Origin: Chlamydiota bacterium
GTDB lineage: Bacteria > Chlamydiota > Chlamydiia > Chlamydiales > JAJFMI01
NCBI GenBank assembly: GCA_021772235.1
Contig: JAJFMI010000167.1
Location: forward strand, 1-9,193
Direction: 5' to 3'
Length of the DNA: 9,193 bases
Shown: positions 1 through 6,648 of the stretch, one piece after another
How positions within the stretch are numbered: the stretch's first letter is position 1
Layout of the letters: each line of letters begins with the position of its first letter
Notes under the pieces: generated by a model
Databases searched by the model: none
The model's input: only the letters and a program-made list of their open reading frames with translations
What the model was told of the DNA's origin: nothing
Translations under genes and position numbers: made by a program

Positions 1-11
1 ACTGGGGTGAT

Positions 12-1673
12 ATGTACAATGAAACAGATTTAGAGCCGCAGTCGATTTTATACCACCCACTTTACAACAAGGGAACGGGTTTTACAGCACGAGAACGCCG
101 CGAACTTGGGCTTGAAGGCCTTTTACCGCCTCACATTTCCACCATCGAAGAGCAGCTTGCGCGTCGCTATGAGAATTTCTGTCAAAAACGCAGTATGCTT
201 GGCAAATTCCGCTACCTTTCAGCTTTGCAAGACCGCAATGAAACTCTCTACTACAGATTTGTTTATGAGCATATTGAAGAGTGTCTTCCCCTAATTTATA
301 CGCCGACAGTTGGCGAAGCCTCCGTCCATCACAGCTACATTTATTCACAAAACCGTGGTGTCTATTTTTCCTACCAGCTGCGCGATCGAATGGAAGAGAT
401 GGTTGCCAACATCCCGCGCGGCCAAGTAGATGTAATTGTTGTTACTGATGGAGAGCGTATTTTAGGGTTGGGAGATTTGGGCGTTGGCGGCATGACGATT
501 CCTGTTGGAAAACTCGCTCTTTACACACTTTTTGGTGGTATCCATCCTGGTCGAACTCTGCCCATACTTTTGGATGTCGGCACAAATAATCCAGCGCTAA
601 TTGATGACCCTCTTTATTTGGGCTGGCGCCATGAGCGTGTGCGCGGAAAAGAGTACGATGACTTTGTCGATAGCTTTGTGCGTGCAATAAAAAAACGCTT
701 TCCCAAAGTACTTCTTCAGTGGGAAGACTTTGCCAATCCCAACGCTTTTCCCTTGCTAGAGCGCTACAAAGATGAAATTTGCTCTTTTAACGATGACATT
801 CAAGGAACCGCCTCTGTTGCCCTAGCTGCAATCTTTGCCGCAGTGCAAAAAAAAGGGGAGAAGATCGAAGAGCAGAGAATTGCTATTGTCGGCGGTGGAA
901 GTGCTGGAATGGGCATTGCAAATCTACTCTATGAAGTGCTTCTTCTTAGCGGGCTTAGCGAAAAACATGCGCGCGAAAAGTTTTACATCCTCGACATTCA
1001 AGGACTCGTGCATACTAAACTGGAAAAAGCGAGCCCTTCGCAACAAAAATTTGCGCAGGATGCAGAAAAAATCGCCGAGTGGAATGTAGTCAATCCCGAT
1101 AATATTACTTTGACAGATATTGCCAAACATGCAAAACCAACCATTCTTATTGGCGTTTCGACGCAGCCTGGTGCTTTTACCGAAGAAGCTGTGCGCGCCA
1201 TGTACAAAAACTGTGAAAATCCTGCAATCTTTCCTCTCTCTAACCCCACTTCAAAAGCTGAAGCGCAGCCTGAAGATCTATTGAAATGGACAGAAGGCAA
1301 TGCGATTGTAGCAACCGGAAGTCCATTCCCGCCTGTAACTTACCAAGATAAAACCTATCAAATTGCCCAGTGCAATAACGTTTATATTTTTCCAGGCGTC
1401 GGCCTCGGCATCATCGCCGTCCAATCGAAAAAAGTAACCGTGGAAATGTTTATTGAAGCGGCAAAAATCATAAGTGAAGAGTCTCCCATGTTGCAAGACG
1501 CTACAAAAAATCTCTTCCCCAGCTTTAATGACCTGCGCACAATCTCGCGTAAAATCGCTATCGCTGTTGCAAAAATCGCCGTAGAGCAGGGCCACGCTAA
1601 AGAGACCGATATTGAAAAAGCAGTAGATGCCAATATCTGGTTTCCGAAATATACTCCGCTACAACGAAAATAA
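12..1673 (+). CDS. maeA: NAD-dependent malic enzyme
   Basis: This 553-residue protein is a full-length malic enzyme of the SfcA/MaeA type, which oxidatively decarboxylates L-malate to pyruvate with NAD+ and a divalent metal in the cytosol, linking the TCA cycle to pyruvate. The N-terminal malic domain has the YTPT motif (97-100, catalytic Tyr) and VVTDGERILGLGDLG (143-157), followed by the catalytic-Lys segment VGKLALY (165-171). Metal ligands are visible in QWEDFAN (236-242) and in the family signature FNDDIQGTA (259-267). The NAD-binding domain follows with a Rossmann glycine motif GGGSAGMG (294-301) and the conserved SNPTSKAEAQPED (410-422). Length is close to E. coli SfcA (about 565). The start is supported by a purine-rich GGGGTG just upstream of the ATG. 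Cofactor preference for NAD over NADP is inferred from the long SfcA-like architecture. It looks somewhat more GC-rich than the rest of the window, as expected for a core gene. No clear terminator follows. Confidence 0.96.
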   Translation: MYNETDLEPQSILYHPLYNKGTGFTARERRELGLEGLLPPHISTIEEQLARRYENFCQKRSMLGKFRYLSALQDRNETLYYRFVYEHIEECLPLIYTPTVGEASVHHSYIYSQNRGVYFSYQLRDRMEEMVANIPRGQVDVIVVTDGERILGLGDLGVGGMTIPVGKLALYTLFGGIHPGRTLPILLDVGTNNPALIDDPLYLGWRHERVRGKEYDDFVDSFVRAIKKRFPKVLLQWEDFANPNAFPLLERYKDEICSFNDDIQGTASVALAAIFAAVQKKGEKIEEQRIAIVGGGSAGMGIANLLYEVLLLSGLSEKHAREKFYILDIQGLVHTKLEKASPSQQKFAQDAEKIAEWNVVNPDNITLTDIAKHAKPTILIGVSTQPGAFTEEAVRAMYKNCENPAIFPLSNPTSKAEAQPEDLLKWTEGNAIVATGSPFPPVTYQDKTYQIAQCNNVYIFPGVGLGIIAVQSKKVTVEMFIEAAKIISEESPMLQDATKNLFPSFNDLRTISRKIAIAVAKIAVEQGHAKETDIEKAVDANIWFPKYTPLQRK

Positions 1674-1714
1674 ACCTTTGTCATTAAAGATTCACCTGTT
1701 AAGATCTCATCAAG

Positions 1715-2185
1715 ATGAAAAATTTCAATGATGAAGCCATTTCAATTGCAAAGTGGATTAATGGCTCGGACAAACTCGACAACTTTACTAACACACAACC
1801 GCGCAAGCGTCTTTTTCTACACCTTCCTGGATCATTCCTAAGACAGCTTTTTGCGCACGGGAAAAAGGCACACAAACCAAAGCCGAGCCAAATAACAGAA
1901 AAAAGTGACGGCCGCGCTGTCAAGCTTTGGGAGAGCCAAGACTACCCACTTTGGGACTTGAAAGAGATTGCTAAAGAGGGGAATATACAGAATTATCAAA
2001 TTACCTATGTGCAACCATTAGGGAAAATCGAAGAGCAATCAAAAAACATTTCCGCAAATCGCAAAACCAATTCCTCACATAGATATGTTCTTCTTCCTAA
2101 AAAAACAAAAGATGCCGAACTACCCTTAGAAAGCTATCGCCCAAACCGCGCAACAGATAGTCGTATGCGCGTTTCTAAGCTGTAG
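1715..2185 (+). CDS. small basic protein of unknown function
   Basis: I do not recognise this 156-residue protein. It is rich in Lys and Arg, has no obvious signal peptide or membrane segment, and carries charged low-complexity stretches such as GKKAHKPKP (49-57) and the terminal SRMRVSKL. The only aliphatic/aromatic patch is around residues 33-46. It lies 41 bp after malic enzyme on the same strand and could be read from the same transcript. The ATG is preceded by only a weak AAG-type ribosome site, so the start is uncertain. Evidence that it is a real gene is that its last 27 codons recur near 5265-5348 with differences that look coding (two of four changed codons synonymous), followed by an identical stretch. 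Its final part overlaps a repeat able to form a hairpin. A nucleic-acid-binding or secreted role would be guesswork. Confidence 0.6.
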   Translation: MKNFNDEAISIAKWINGSDKLDNFTNTQPRKRLFLHLPGSFLRQLFAHGKKAHKPKPSQITEKSDGRAVKLWESQDYPLWDLKEIAKEGNIQNYQITYVQPLGKIEEQSKNISANRKTNSSHRYVLLPKKTKDAELPLESYRPNRATDSRMRVSKL

Positions 2186-2186
2186 C
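2094..2186 (+). repeat. copy A of a 93-bp duplicated segment (3' end of the basic-protein gene)
   Basis: This segment recurs in the same orientation at 5258-5349. The first third differs by several substitutions and one missing A in copy B. From 2130 to 2186 (57 bp) the two copies are identical base for base, including the TAG stop at 2183-2185. The identical part can fold on itself: AAACCGCGCA (2143-2152) pairs with TGCGCGTTT with one bulged base, and GCTAT near its left end pairs with GTAGC at its right end. Both copies lie just beyond the 3' end of an MFS pump gene on the opposite strand. Confidence 0.9.
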
Positions 2187-2319
2187 AGGTAAAGTATCTA
2201 GTGTCTAGTCCCAAAAGTTCTTTACCTAAAACAACGCGAAATCTCTCGCGGTTGGGCTATTGTAAATCGCTCAATATTAATAATATTGAAAAACCGAAAT
2301 TTCAAAAGGCATTTTTCTT
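2187..2319. other. hairpin-rich spacer between convergent genes
   Basis: This 134-bp gap lies between two genes that converge (basic protein, +; MFS pump, -) and contains three successive inverted repeats. AGGTAAAG (2187-2194) pairs with CTTTACCT (2220-2227). CGCGA (2235-2239) pairs with TCGCG (2246-2250), extended by CAA/TTG across one bulged G. TCAATATTA (2271-2279) and TAATATTGA (2281-2289) form a perfect 19-nt palindrome around one A. None is followed by a classic long T run on the plus strand, so a textbook intrinsic terminator is not shown. Transcript-end processing or two-way termination is plausible. No open frame of note is present. The spacer is absent from the corresponding place beside the second pump. 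Confidence 0.55.
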
Positions 2320-3525
2320 TCAAGGATGAAGTTCCTTTTCTTCTTCGAAGTGAAATCGGATATAGAAGACGAATAAGAAAAATATCGCCAAAGAAATCAG
2401 CAATAATTCGATTGAAAGAGGAAGGGCAGTTTTTGTAGAAAAATAACTGATAACAATTGTGAAAAAAAAGCCCATAAATATCTGAATGAACCCAAGTAAA
2501 GCTCCGGCAGCTCCGGCATTAGATTTATAAGGAGTCATTGCCCCAGTGGTGCAGTTGGGAAAGATAATCCCTCCCCCGATACTTCCAAAAAATGGTGGAA
2601 TAAGTATTGCAGCTACATTGAAAATTTTTGCCCAAGCTAAAAAAGCCATAATTAATGTTGCAATTACCATACAGAGACTGCCGACAAAAATCACTTGTGT
2701 AATTTTGTAGCGAACCACAGCATGTCTACAAATAATCGAACCAAAAGCTGTTCCTGTGGCGATAAGAAGCAAAGTCCAACCGTATTGAATAGGGGAGAGC
2801 CCAAGCTGGTTTTGAAACAGAAAAGGGCTAACGGTTGCAAAACTGATGAAATACCCATAACAGAAAGAAGAGGTTAGACTAAATGCTAGAAAAAGTTTGC
2901 AGGAGAAAATTTTCCTATATTGCTTTAGGATTAATTGGACTTTCATCTCTTTTTTGTGTGCTTCATCTAGAGTTTCAGGAAGAAAAAGAAGAACAAAAAA
3001 CCAAATCGTGCAGGCATAAAAAAACATGGTGGCAAAATTTGCGCGCCAGCCTAAATATGTTTGAATATATCCGCCAATAACGGGAGCTACAACTGGAGTG
3101 ATTGCCCAGGCCATTACAATCATTGCAGATGCTTTTGCCATCTGTTTACCATGAAAAACGTCTCGCAGAATTGCTCGTACGATAATTGCACCCGCTCCAA
3201 GGCCCTGAAAAAGGCGCGCAATAATCAAGGTTTCAATACGACCTGAAAAAAAACAACCCAATGAGCCAAGAAGGTAAAGCCCTATACCCACATGCAGAGT
3301 CGGTTTACGTCCTACAGAATCGGAAATAGGACCATAGAAAAGTTGTGAAACGCCGAACCCAAGAAGATAGAGAGGAATTGTAAGTTTTACTGAAGAAACA
3401 GCGCTTTGTAGACTGTTTGCAATATAGGGTAGAGAGGGCAGGAATAGATCAACACCAAATTGCCCTATCGTGATCAAAATAAGCAAAAAAGGTAAAATAT
3501 TTTTTTTTGTTGAAACAAGTCTCAT
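2320..3525 (-). CDS. MFS multidrug efflux transporter, Bcr/CflA (DHA1) type, paralogue 1
   Basis: This 401-residue, strongly hydrophobic protein has the length and roughly 12 membrane segments of the DHA1 drug:proton antiporters. TM1 ends in the Bcr/CflA-like QFGVDLFLPSLPYIA (22-36). MFS motif A follows as GPISDSVGRKP (65-75), motif B as ARLFQGLGAGAIIVRAILRD (103-122), and the antiporter motif C region as TPVVAPVIGGY (143-153). The central loop LPETLDEAHKKE begins the linker between the two six-helix halves. It should sit in the inner membrane and export a small molecule in exchange for protons; the substrate cannot be read from sequence. It is collinear and gap-free with the second pump at 5338-6558 until the last few residues. 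Its ATG is 31 bp from the divergent hydrolase start and lacks an obvious Shine-Dalgarno sequence. Confidence 0.93.
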   Translation of the reverse strand: MRLVSTKKNILPFLLILITIGQFGVDLFLPSLPYIANSLQSAVSSVKLTIPLYLLGFGVSQLFYGPISDSVGRKPTLHVGIGLYLLGSLGCFFSGRIETLIIARLFQGLGAGAIIVRAILRDVFHGKQMAKASAMIVMAWAITPVVAPVIGGYIQTYLGWRANFATMFFYACTIWFFVLLFLPETLDEAHKKEMKVQLILKQYRKIFSCKLFLAFSLTSSFCYGYFISFATVSPFLFQNQLGLSPIQYGWTLLLIATGTAFGSIICRHAVVRYKITQVIFVGSLCMVIATLIMAFLAWAKIFNVAAILIPPFFGSIGGGIIFPNCTTGAMTPYKSNAGAAGALLGFIQIFMGFFFTIVISYFSTKTALPLSIELLLISLAIFFLFVFYIRFHFEEEKELHP

Positions 3526-3534
3526 ATTTTAGCT

Positions 3535-3563
3535 ATCTTAAAACAGGAGCTAAAAGATGACAA
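3535..3563 (-). promoter_or_regulatory. candidate sigma-70-like promoter for MFS pump 1
   Basis: On the minus strand TTGTCA (plus positions 3558-3563) and TAAGAT (3535-3540) are separated by 17 bp, a good sigma-70 arrangement. The -35 box lies inside the first codons of the divergent hydrolase gene. The predicted transcript start would be only a few bases before the pump ATG at 3525, giving a very short or absent leader. This matches the missing ribosome site but also lowers confidence. Confidence 0.35.
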
Positions 3564-4354
3564 ATACAATTTTATTCCAGATCACCACTTTTTTTCAAAC
3601 TCTATTTAACTACGATCCTAACCTCATTGTAATTCCAAATGATCCTAAGAGGGTTATGGTCTGCTTTCATGGAATGGAAGATGATTCCTCAATTACAGAG
3701 ACAGTTCATGAACAGAAGATTAGCAAACACACACTCATTGGAATTGATTTTCCAGATGCAGGAAAACTTAGAGGAACGTTTGATCCGCATGAAAGCACAT
3801 TTGGAAGTGACAACGAAATCCTACCAATGCTTTTTCTGTTAAAAGAGTGTTTAAAAATGGAAAACATACAAGAGTTAAGTTTGTACGGCCATTCTGCAGG
3901 AGGGGGAGCTATAATCAATACTTTGGATGCGCTACTCTCCAATCGCTTTGATGAACAACTTAATAAAATTGGAGTCAATGAGCTGATAAAAGAAGAAATC
4001 GTTGCGCTTTTGCGCAAGGGGCAAATCATCCTTGATACTCCGCTTAAATCTGTATCTGAAATCATTGATTTTCGTGGGCAGAGCGAAGAACTCGTTGTCA
4101 TTGGTAGCCACTATCAGAAAAACAAAATGGAACCGATTGAAGTCCTTAAACGTTTGAAAGAACTTTCTATGAATATTGTTGTGCATTTTCAAGTACCTGA
4201 TGAGGTGCTTTCTAACCGAGACGATGATCTCTATATTGAGCGTATAAAAAAGTGTAATTCTAAAGGGAAAACCAGTGTGATTATTGGCGAAAATGAAGGT
4301 CATTCCCTTCCACATGTATCACTAAAATCATGGTTTACAGCAAATAACATGTAA
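3557..4354 (+). CDS. alpha/beta-hydrolase fold protein
   Basis: This 265-residue protein has the marks of a serine hydrolase of the alpha/beta fold. A strand followed by HG (VMVCFHGM, 33-40) would form the oxyanion-hole region, and YGHSAGG (110-116) is the nucleophile elbow with Ser113. A C-terminal GENEGHSLPH (244-253) supplies the catalytic His (249 or 253). Asp215 in VPDE is the likeliest acid. It has no signal peptide, so it is probably cytosolic. The substrate is unknown; esterase, thioesterase and lipase-like activities are all possible. The start is well defined by AGGAG at 3545-3549, seven bases before the ATG. It is divergent from the first MFS pump by 31 bp, and its last 27 bp overlap the 3' end of the convergent methyltransferase gene. 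Confidence 0.8.
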   Translation: MTNTILFQITTFFQTLFNYDPNLIVIPNDPKRVMVCFHGMEDDSSITETVHEQKISKHTLIGIDFPDAGKLRGTFDPHESTFGSDNEILPMLFLLKECLKMENIQELSLYGHSAGGGAIINTLDALLSNRFDEQLNKIGVNELIKEEIVALLRKGQIILDTPLKSVSEIIDFRGQSEELVVIGSHYQKNKMEPIEVLKRLKELSMNIVVHFQVPDEVLSNRDDDLYIERIKKCNSKGKTSVIIGENEGHSLPHVSLKSWFTANNM

Positions 4355-5089
4355 TGCTTTTCCAGCTACGATTAAACTGTTGTTTTCATCTCGAGGGTAA
4401 AAGGAAAGAGCCTCCTGAGTAGCATCTTCAACAAAATCTTCCACTTCTCTTTCTTCGAAAAAAGCATACCCTCTTACAAAACCCCTGATATGATTTTTAA
4501 AACTTTCTGTTGAATTCATCACAGCAGAAACGTTCTTTAAAGAGCTCTGCTCTAGAATAAAGCCAGTTTCCTTTAGCAGCTGAAGATATTCATCAGCATA
4601 TTTTCGTCTACAAGAGGGCCGTTTTTGTAGACTTCTCCACCGCTTTTTTTCTAATGTTCTTAAAAAGACCTGAAGAAATTCTGATTCTTTTGGTGCGGTC
4701 AACAAGTAAAGTTTCCCCCCACTATTTAAAGAATCATACATATTTTGCAGCGCTTTTTTAGGATTGTCTAGCCAATGAAGCATGGAAAAACAGGTAATCA
4801 AGTCAAAGTGCTCTTTTTGAAGATAATCTTCTGCACAGGCTTTTTGGAACAAAACCTTATCACTAGCATAATGTGAATTGGCATAAGCAATCATTGATTC
4901 GCTTACATCTATACCTCTAGCAGATAAATCATGTTTAGCAGCTATCTCATGGGTAATTTTTCCATCTCCACAACCTACATCAAGATAATTTGCCCCTCGA
5001 GCTATCTCTAAGTCACTAAGGAAAGCTAAAGCAGATTTTTTTTGACAGTTTGAGTGTTTCGCGTAGCAAGTACCATCGTATAAATCCAT
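4328..5089 (-). CDS. class I SAM-dependent methyltransferase
   Basis: This 253-residue protein (numbered from the ATG at 5089) is a class I methyltransferase. Motif I LDVGCGDGK (36-44) binds SAM and is followed by the acidic GID (59-61). HFDLITCFSMLHWL (94-107) is the motif IV region and LNSGGKLYLL (121-130) motif VI. The opening YDGTCYAKHSNCQ (4-16) resembles small-molecule methyltransferases annotated as trans-aconitate, juvenile-hormone-acid or malonyl-ACP (BioC-like) enzymes. A carboxyl or other small-molecule acceptor is therefore more likely than RNA or DNA, but the substrate is not determined. The frame can be extended to a GTG at 5107. I prefer the ATG because GAGG lies 12 bases upstream of it and nothing suitable precedes the GTG. 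Its 3' end overlaps that of the convergent hydrolase by 27 bp. Confidence 0.87.
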   Translation of the reverse strand: MDLYDGTCYAKHSNCQKKSALAFLSDLEIARGANYLDVGCGDGKITHEIAAKHDLSARGIDVSESMIAYANSHYASDKVLFQKACAEDYLQKEHFDLITCFSMLHWLDNPKKALQNMYDSLNSGGKLYLLTAPKESEFLQVFLRTLEKKRWRSLQKRPSCRRKYADEYLQLLKETGFILEQSSLKNVSAVMNSTESFKNHIRGFVRGYAFFEEREVEDFVEDATQEALSFYPRDENNSLIVAGKALHVICCKP

Positions 5090-5182
5090 ATTTTTATGGT
5101 ACCTCACAGGGTAAATAACATCACTTCAAAATCTTCTGATATTCGCTTGTGCTATCAAACATATTTTATCTACTTGCATTGC

Positions 5183-5239
5183 ACTGCTATAGTAGGTTTT
5201 GGTGATCTCATAATCAGAACCTAAAATATTCATAGCAGT
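5183..5239. other. nested inverted repeat in non-coding DNA
   Basis: ACTGCTAT (5183-5190) pairs perfectly with ATAGCAGT (5232-5239). Inside it TAGGTTTTG (5193-5201) pairs with CAGAACCTA (5215-5223), one pair being G-U in the plus-strand RNA, leaving a 13-nt loop. The result is a two-tier hairpin with an asymmetric 2/8-nt internal loop. It lies in the 248-bp gap between the methyltransferase start (5089) and the second MFS pump end (5338). It could belong to the methyltransferase leader, to the pump's transcript end, or to a separate small RNA. Apart from this and the gene remnant at 5258-5349, I see nothing in the gap. Confidence 0.5.
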
Positions 5240-5257
5240 TGAAGATAGTCATGCAAT

Positions 5258-5349
5258 TTCCTGAAAAACAAAAGATGCTGAAATTCCCCTAAAAAGCTAT
5301 CGCCCAAACCGCGCAACAGATAGTCGTATGCGCGTTTCTAAGCTGTAGC
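5258..5349 (+). pseudogene. frameshifted 3' remnant of the basic-protein gene (copy B of the repeat)
   Basis: This stretch matches the last 93 bp of the gene at 1715-2185. Relative to that gene one base is missing in the A run near 5264, which creates an in-frame TGA at 5262-5264. After it the frame reads KTKDAEIPLKSYRPNRATDS and on to the same terminal SKL and TAG stop (5346-5348). There is no matching upstream portion of the gene and no start codon, so this is a truncated remnant. Positions 5293-5349 are identical to 2130-2186. Its right end overlaps the final codons and stop of the second MFS pump on the other strand. Confidence 0.75.
5291..5349 (-). terminator. possible intrinsic terminator of MFS pump 2
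   Basis: Read on the minus strand, the repeat begins with GCTA, contains AAACGCGCA pairing with TGCGCGGTTT (one bulge), closes with TAGC and is followed at once by five T residues (plus positions 5291-5295). The hairpin starts at the stop codon of the second pump, the right place for a terminator. The loop is large and the outer stem weak, so this is tentative. In the other copy the T run is interrupted (CTTTCT). Confidence 0.3.
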
Positions 5350-6558
5350 GATTTGATCATCTTGAAGAACTTCTTCTTGGAAGTGAAAGCGAACATAGAA
5401 GAAATAGATAGAAAAAATCAGCAATGAAATCAAAAATAATTCAATAGCAAGGGGAAGGGCCGTTTTTGCTGAAATAGTACTGATAATGAGAGTAAAGACA
5501 AAGCTATTGAGCATTTGAATGAACCCGATAGATGCACCAGCGGCACCTGCATTTGATTTGTAGGGAGCCATTGCTTCAGCAGCGCAATTTGGAAAAATAA
5601 TTCCCGCACCGATGCTTCCTAAAAAAGGAGGAAGCAAAACCGCAGAAACATTAAAGACGTTACCAAGTGCTAATAACGTCATAATGAGAGTGGCGGACGA
5701 CATACATAGGATGCCAAAAAAAATGATTTGCGAAATCTTATAATAAATAATTGCACGCCTACAAATCACTGAACCGATAGCTGTTCCAAGTGCGATAAAC
5801 AACAGGGTCCAACCATATTGGATAGGGGAAAGATTGAGCTCATTTTGAAGGAGAAATGGGCTTGCAGTCGCAAAACTTATGAAAAAACCATAGCAGAGTG
5901 AAGTCATCAGGCTCAAAGCGATAAACAACTTGCAGGAGAATATTTTCTTATACTGCATGAAAATTAAAGAAGCATTGAGCGTTTTTCTCCGATTTACGTC
6001 GAGAGTTTCAGGAAAGAAAAACAAAACAAGGCACCAGATTATTCCTGAGTAGATAAACATCGTTGCGAAATTCGCGCGCCAGTCCAAGTATGTTTGAATA
6101 TATCCCCCAATTACTGGTGCGACTACAGGTGTGATTGCCCATACAATGACAGTCAAAGCAGAAATTTTGACAAATTCTTTTCCATTAAAAGCATCGCGCA
6201 TAATTGTTCGTACAATGATTGCGCCGCCTCCAAAACCCTGAACCAGTCTAGCAAAAATGATTAACTCGATCGAGTTTGCAAAAATGCATCCAAAAGCACC
6301 TAGACAATAGATACCCAAACCGAAAAGCAGTGATTTTTTTCTTCCAATGCAATCTGAGATGGGACCGTAAAATAGCTGTGAGATACCGAGTCCAATGAGA
6401 TAGATTGGGACAGATAATTTTACACTGGAAATGCCACAAGATAATTTGCTTGCAATATGCGGAAGAGAGGGTAAAAAAATATCCACACCAAACTGCGCAA
6501 CCGTGATCAGAACGAGTAAAAAAGTTAGAATGACTGTTTTTTGGGAGACTCTCTGCAT
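5338..6558 (-). CDS. MFS multidrug efflux transporter, Bcr/CflA (DHA1) type, paralogue 2
   Basis: This 406-residue inner-membrane transporter is the paralogue of the pump at 2320-3525; by eye around two-thirds of residues are the same. It has the same landmarks at the same positions: QFGVDIFLPSLPHIA (22-36), motif A GPISDCIGRKK (65-75), ARLVQGFGGGAIIVRTIMRD (103-122) and TPVVAPVIGGY (143-153), with about 12 membrane segments. Export of a small molecule against protons is expected; substrate unknown. The frame allows an ATG at 6570, but starting at 6558 gives a gap-free alignment to the other pump, so I chose that. The C-terminal tail after RFHFQEE differs from its paralogue: it reads VLQDDQIATA and takes its stop codon from inside the duplicated segment on the opposite strand. 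It lies downstream of the TauE-like gene on the same strand (gap about 90 bp). Confidence 0.92.
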   Translation of the reverse strand: MQRVSQKTVILTFLLVLITVAQFGVDIFLPSLPHIASKLSCGISSVKLSVPIYLIGLGISQLFYGPISDCIGRKKSLLFGLGIYCLGAFGCIFANSIELIIFARLVQGFGGGAIIVRTIMRDAFNGKEFVKISALTVIVWAITPVVAPVIGGYIQTYLDWRANFATMFIYSGIIWCLVLFFFPETLDVNRRKTLNASLIFMQYKKIFSCKLFIALSLMTSLCYGFFISFATASPFLLQNELNLSPIQYGWTLLFIALGTAIGSVICRRAIIYYKISQIIFFGILCMSSATLIMTLLALGNVFNVSAVLLPPFLGSIGAGIIFPNCAAEAMAPYKSNAGAAGASIGFIQMLNSFVFTLIISTISAKTALPLAIELFLISLLIFSIYFFYVRFHFQEEVLQDDQIATA

Positions 6559-6648
6559 TTCCCAAATCATTCCATAATAACATATTACATCATAGATATT
6601 ATTTTAATGCAGATTTCGTTAATTACTTGTGAAGAGACTTTCTGATTA

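Noticed and set aside
82..1684. Several 60-105 codon frames antisense to or out of frame with the malic enzyme
   Set aside because: They lie wholly or almost wholly within a strongly conserved gene and show no family features; they are shadows.
3706..4315. Minus-strand frames of 131 and 127 codons across the hydrolase gene
   Set aside because: The plus-strand protein has a clear catalytic motif and a good ribosome site; the antisense translations are low-complexity.
5090..5107. GTG start six codons upstream for the methyltransferase
   Set aside because: No ribosome site precedes it; GAGG within this stretch fits the ATG at 5089. It remains possible.
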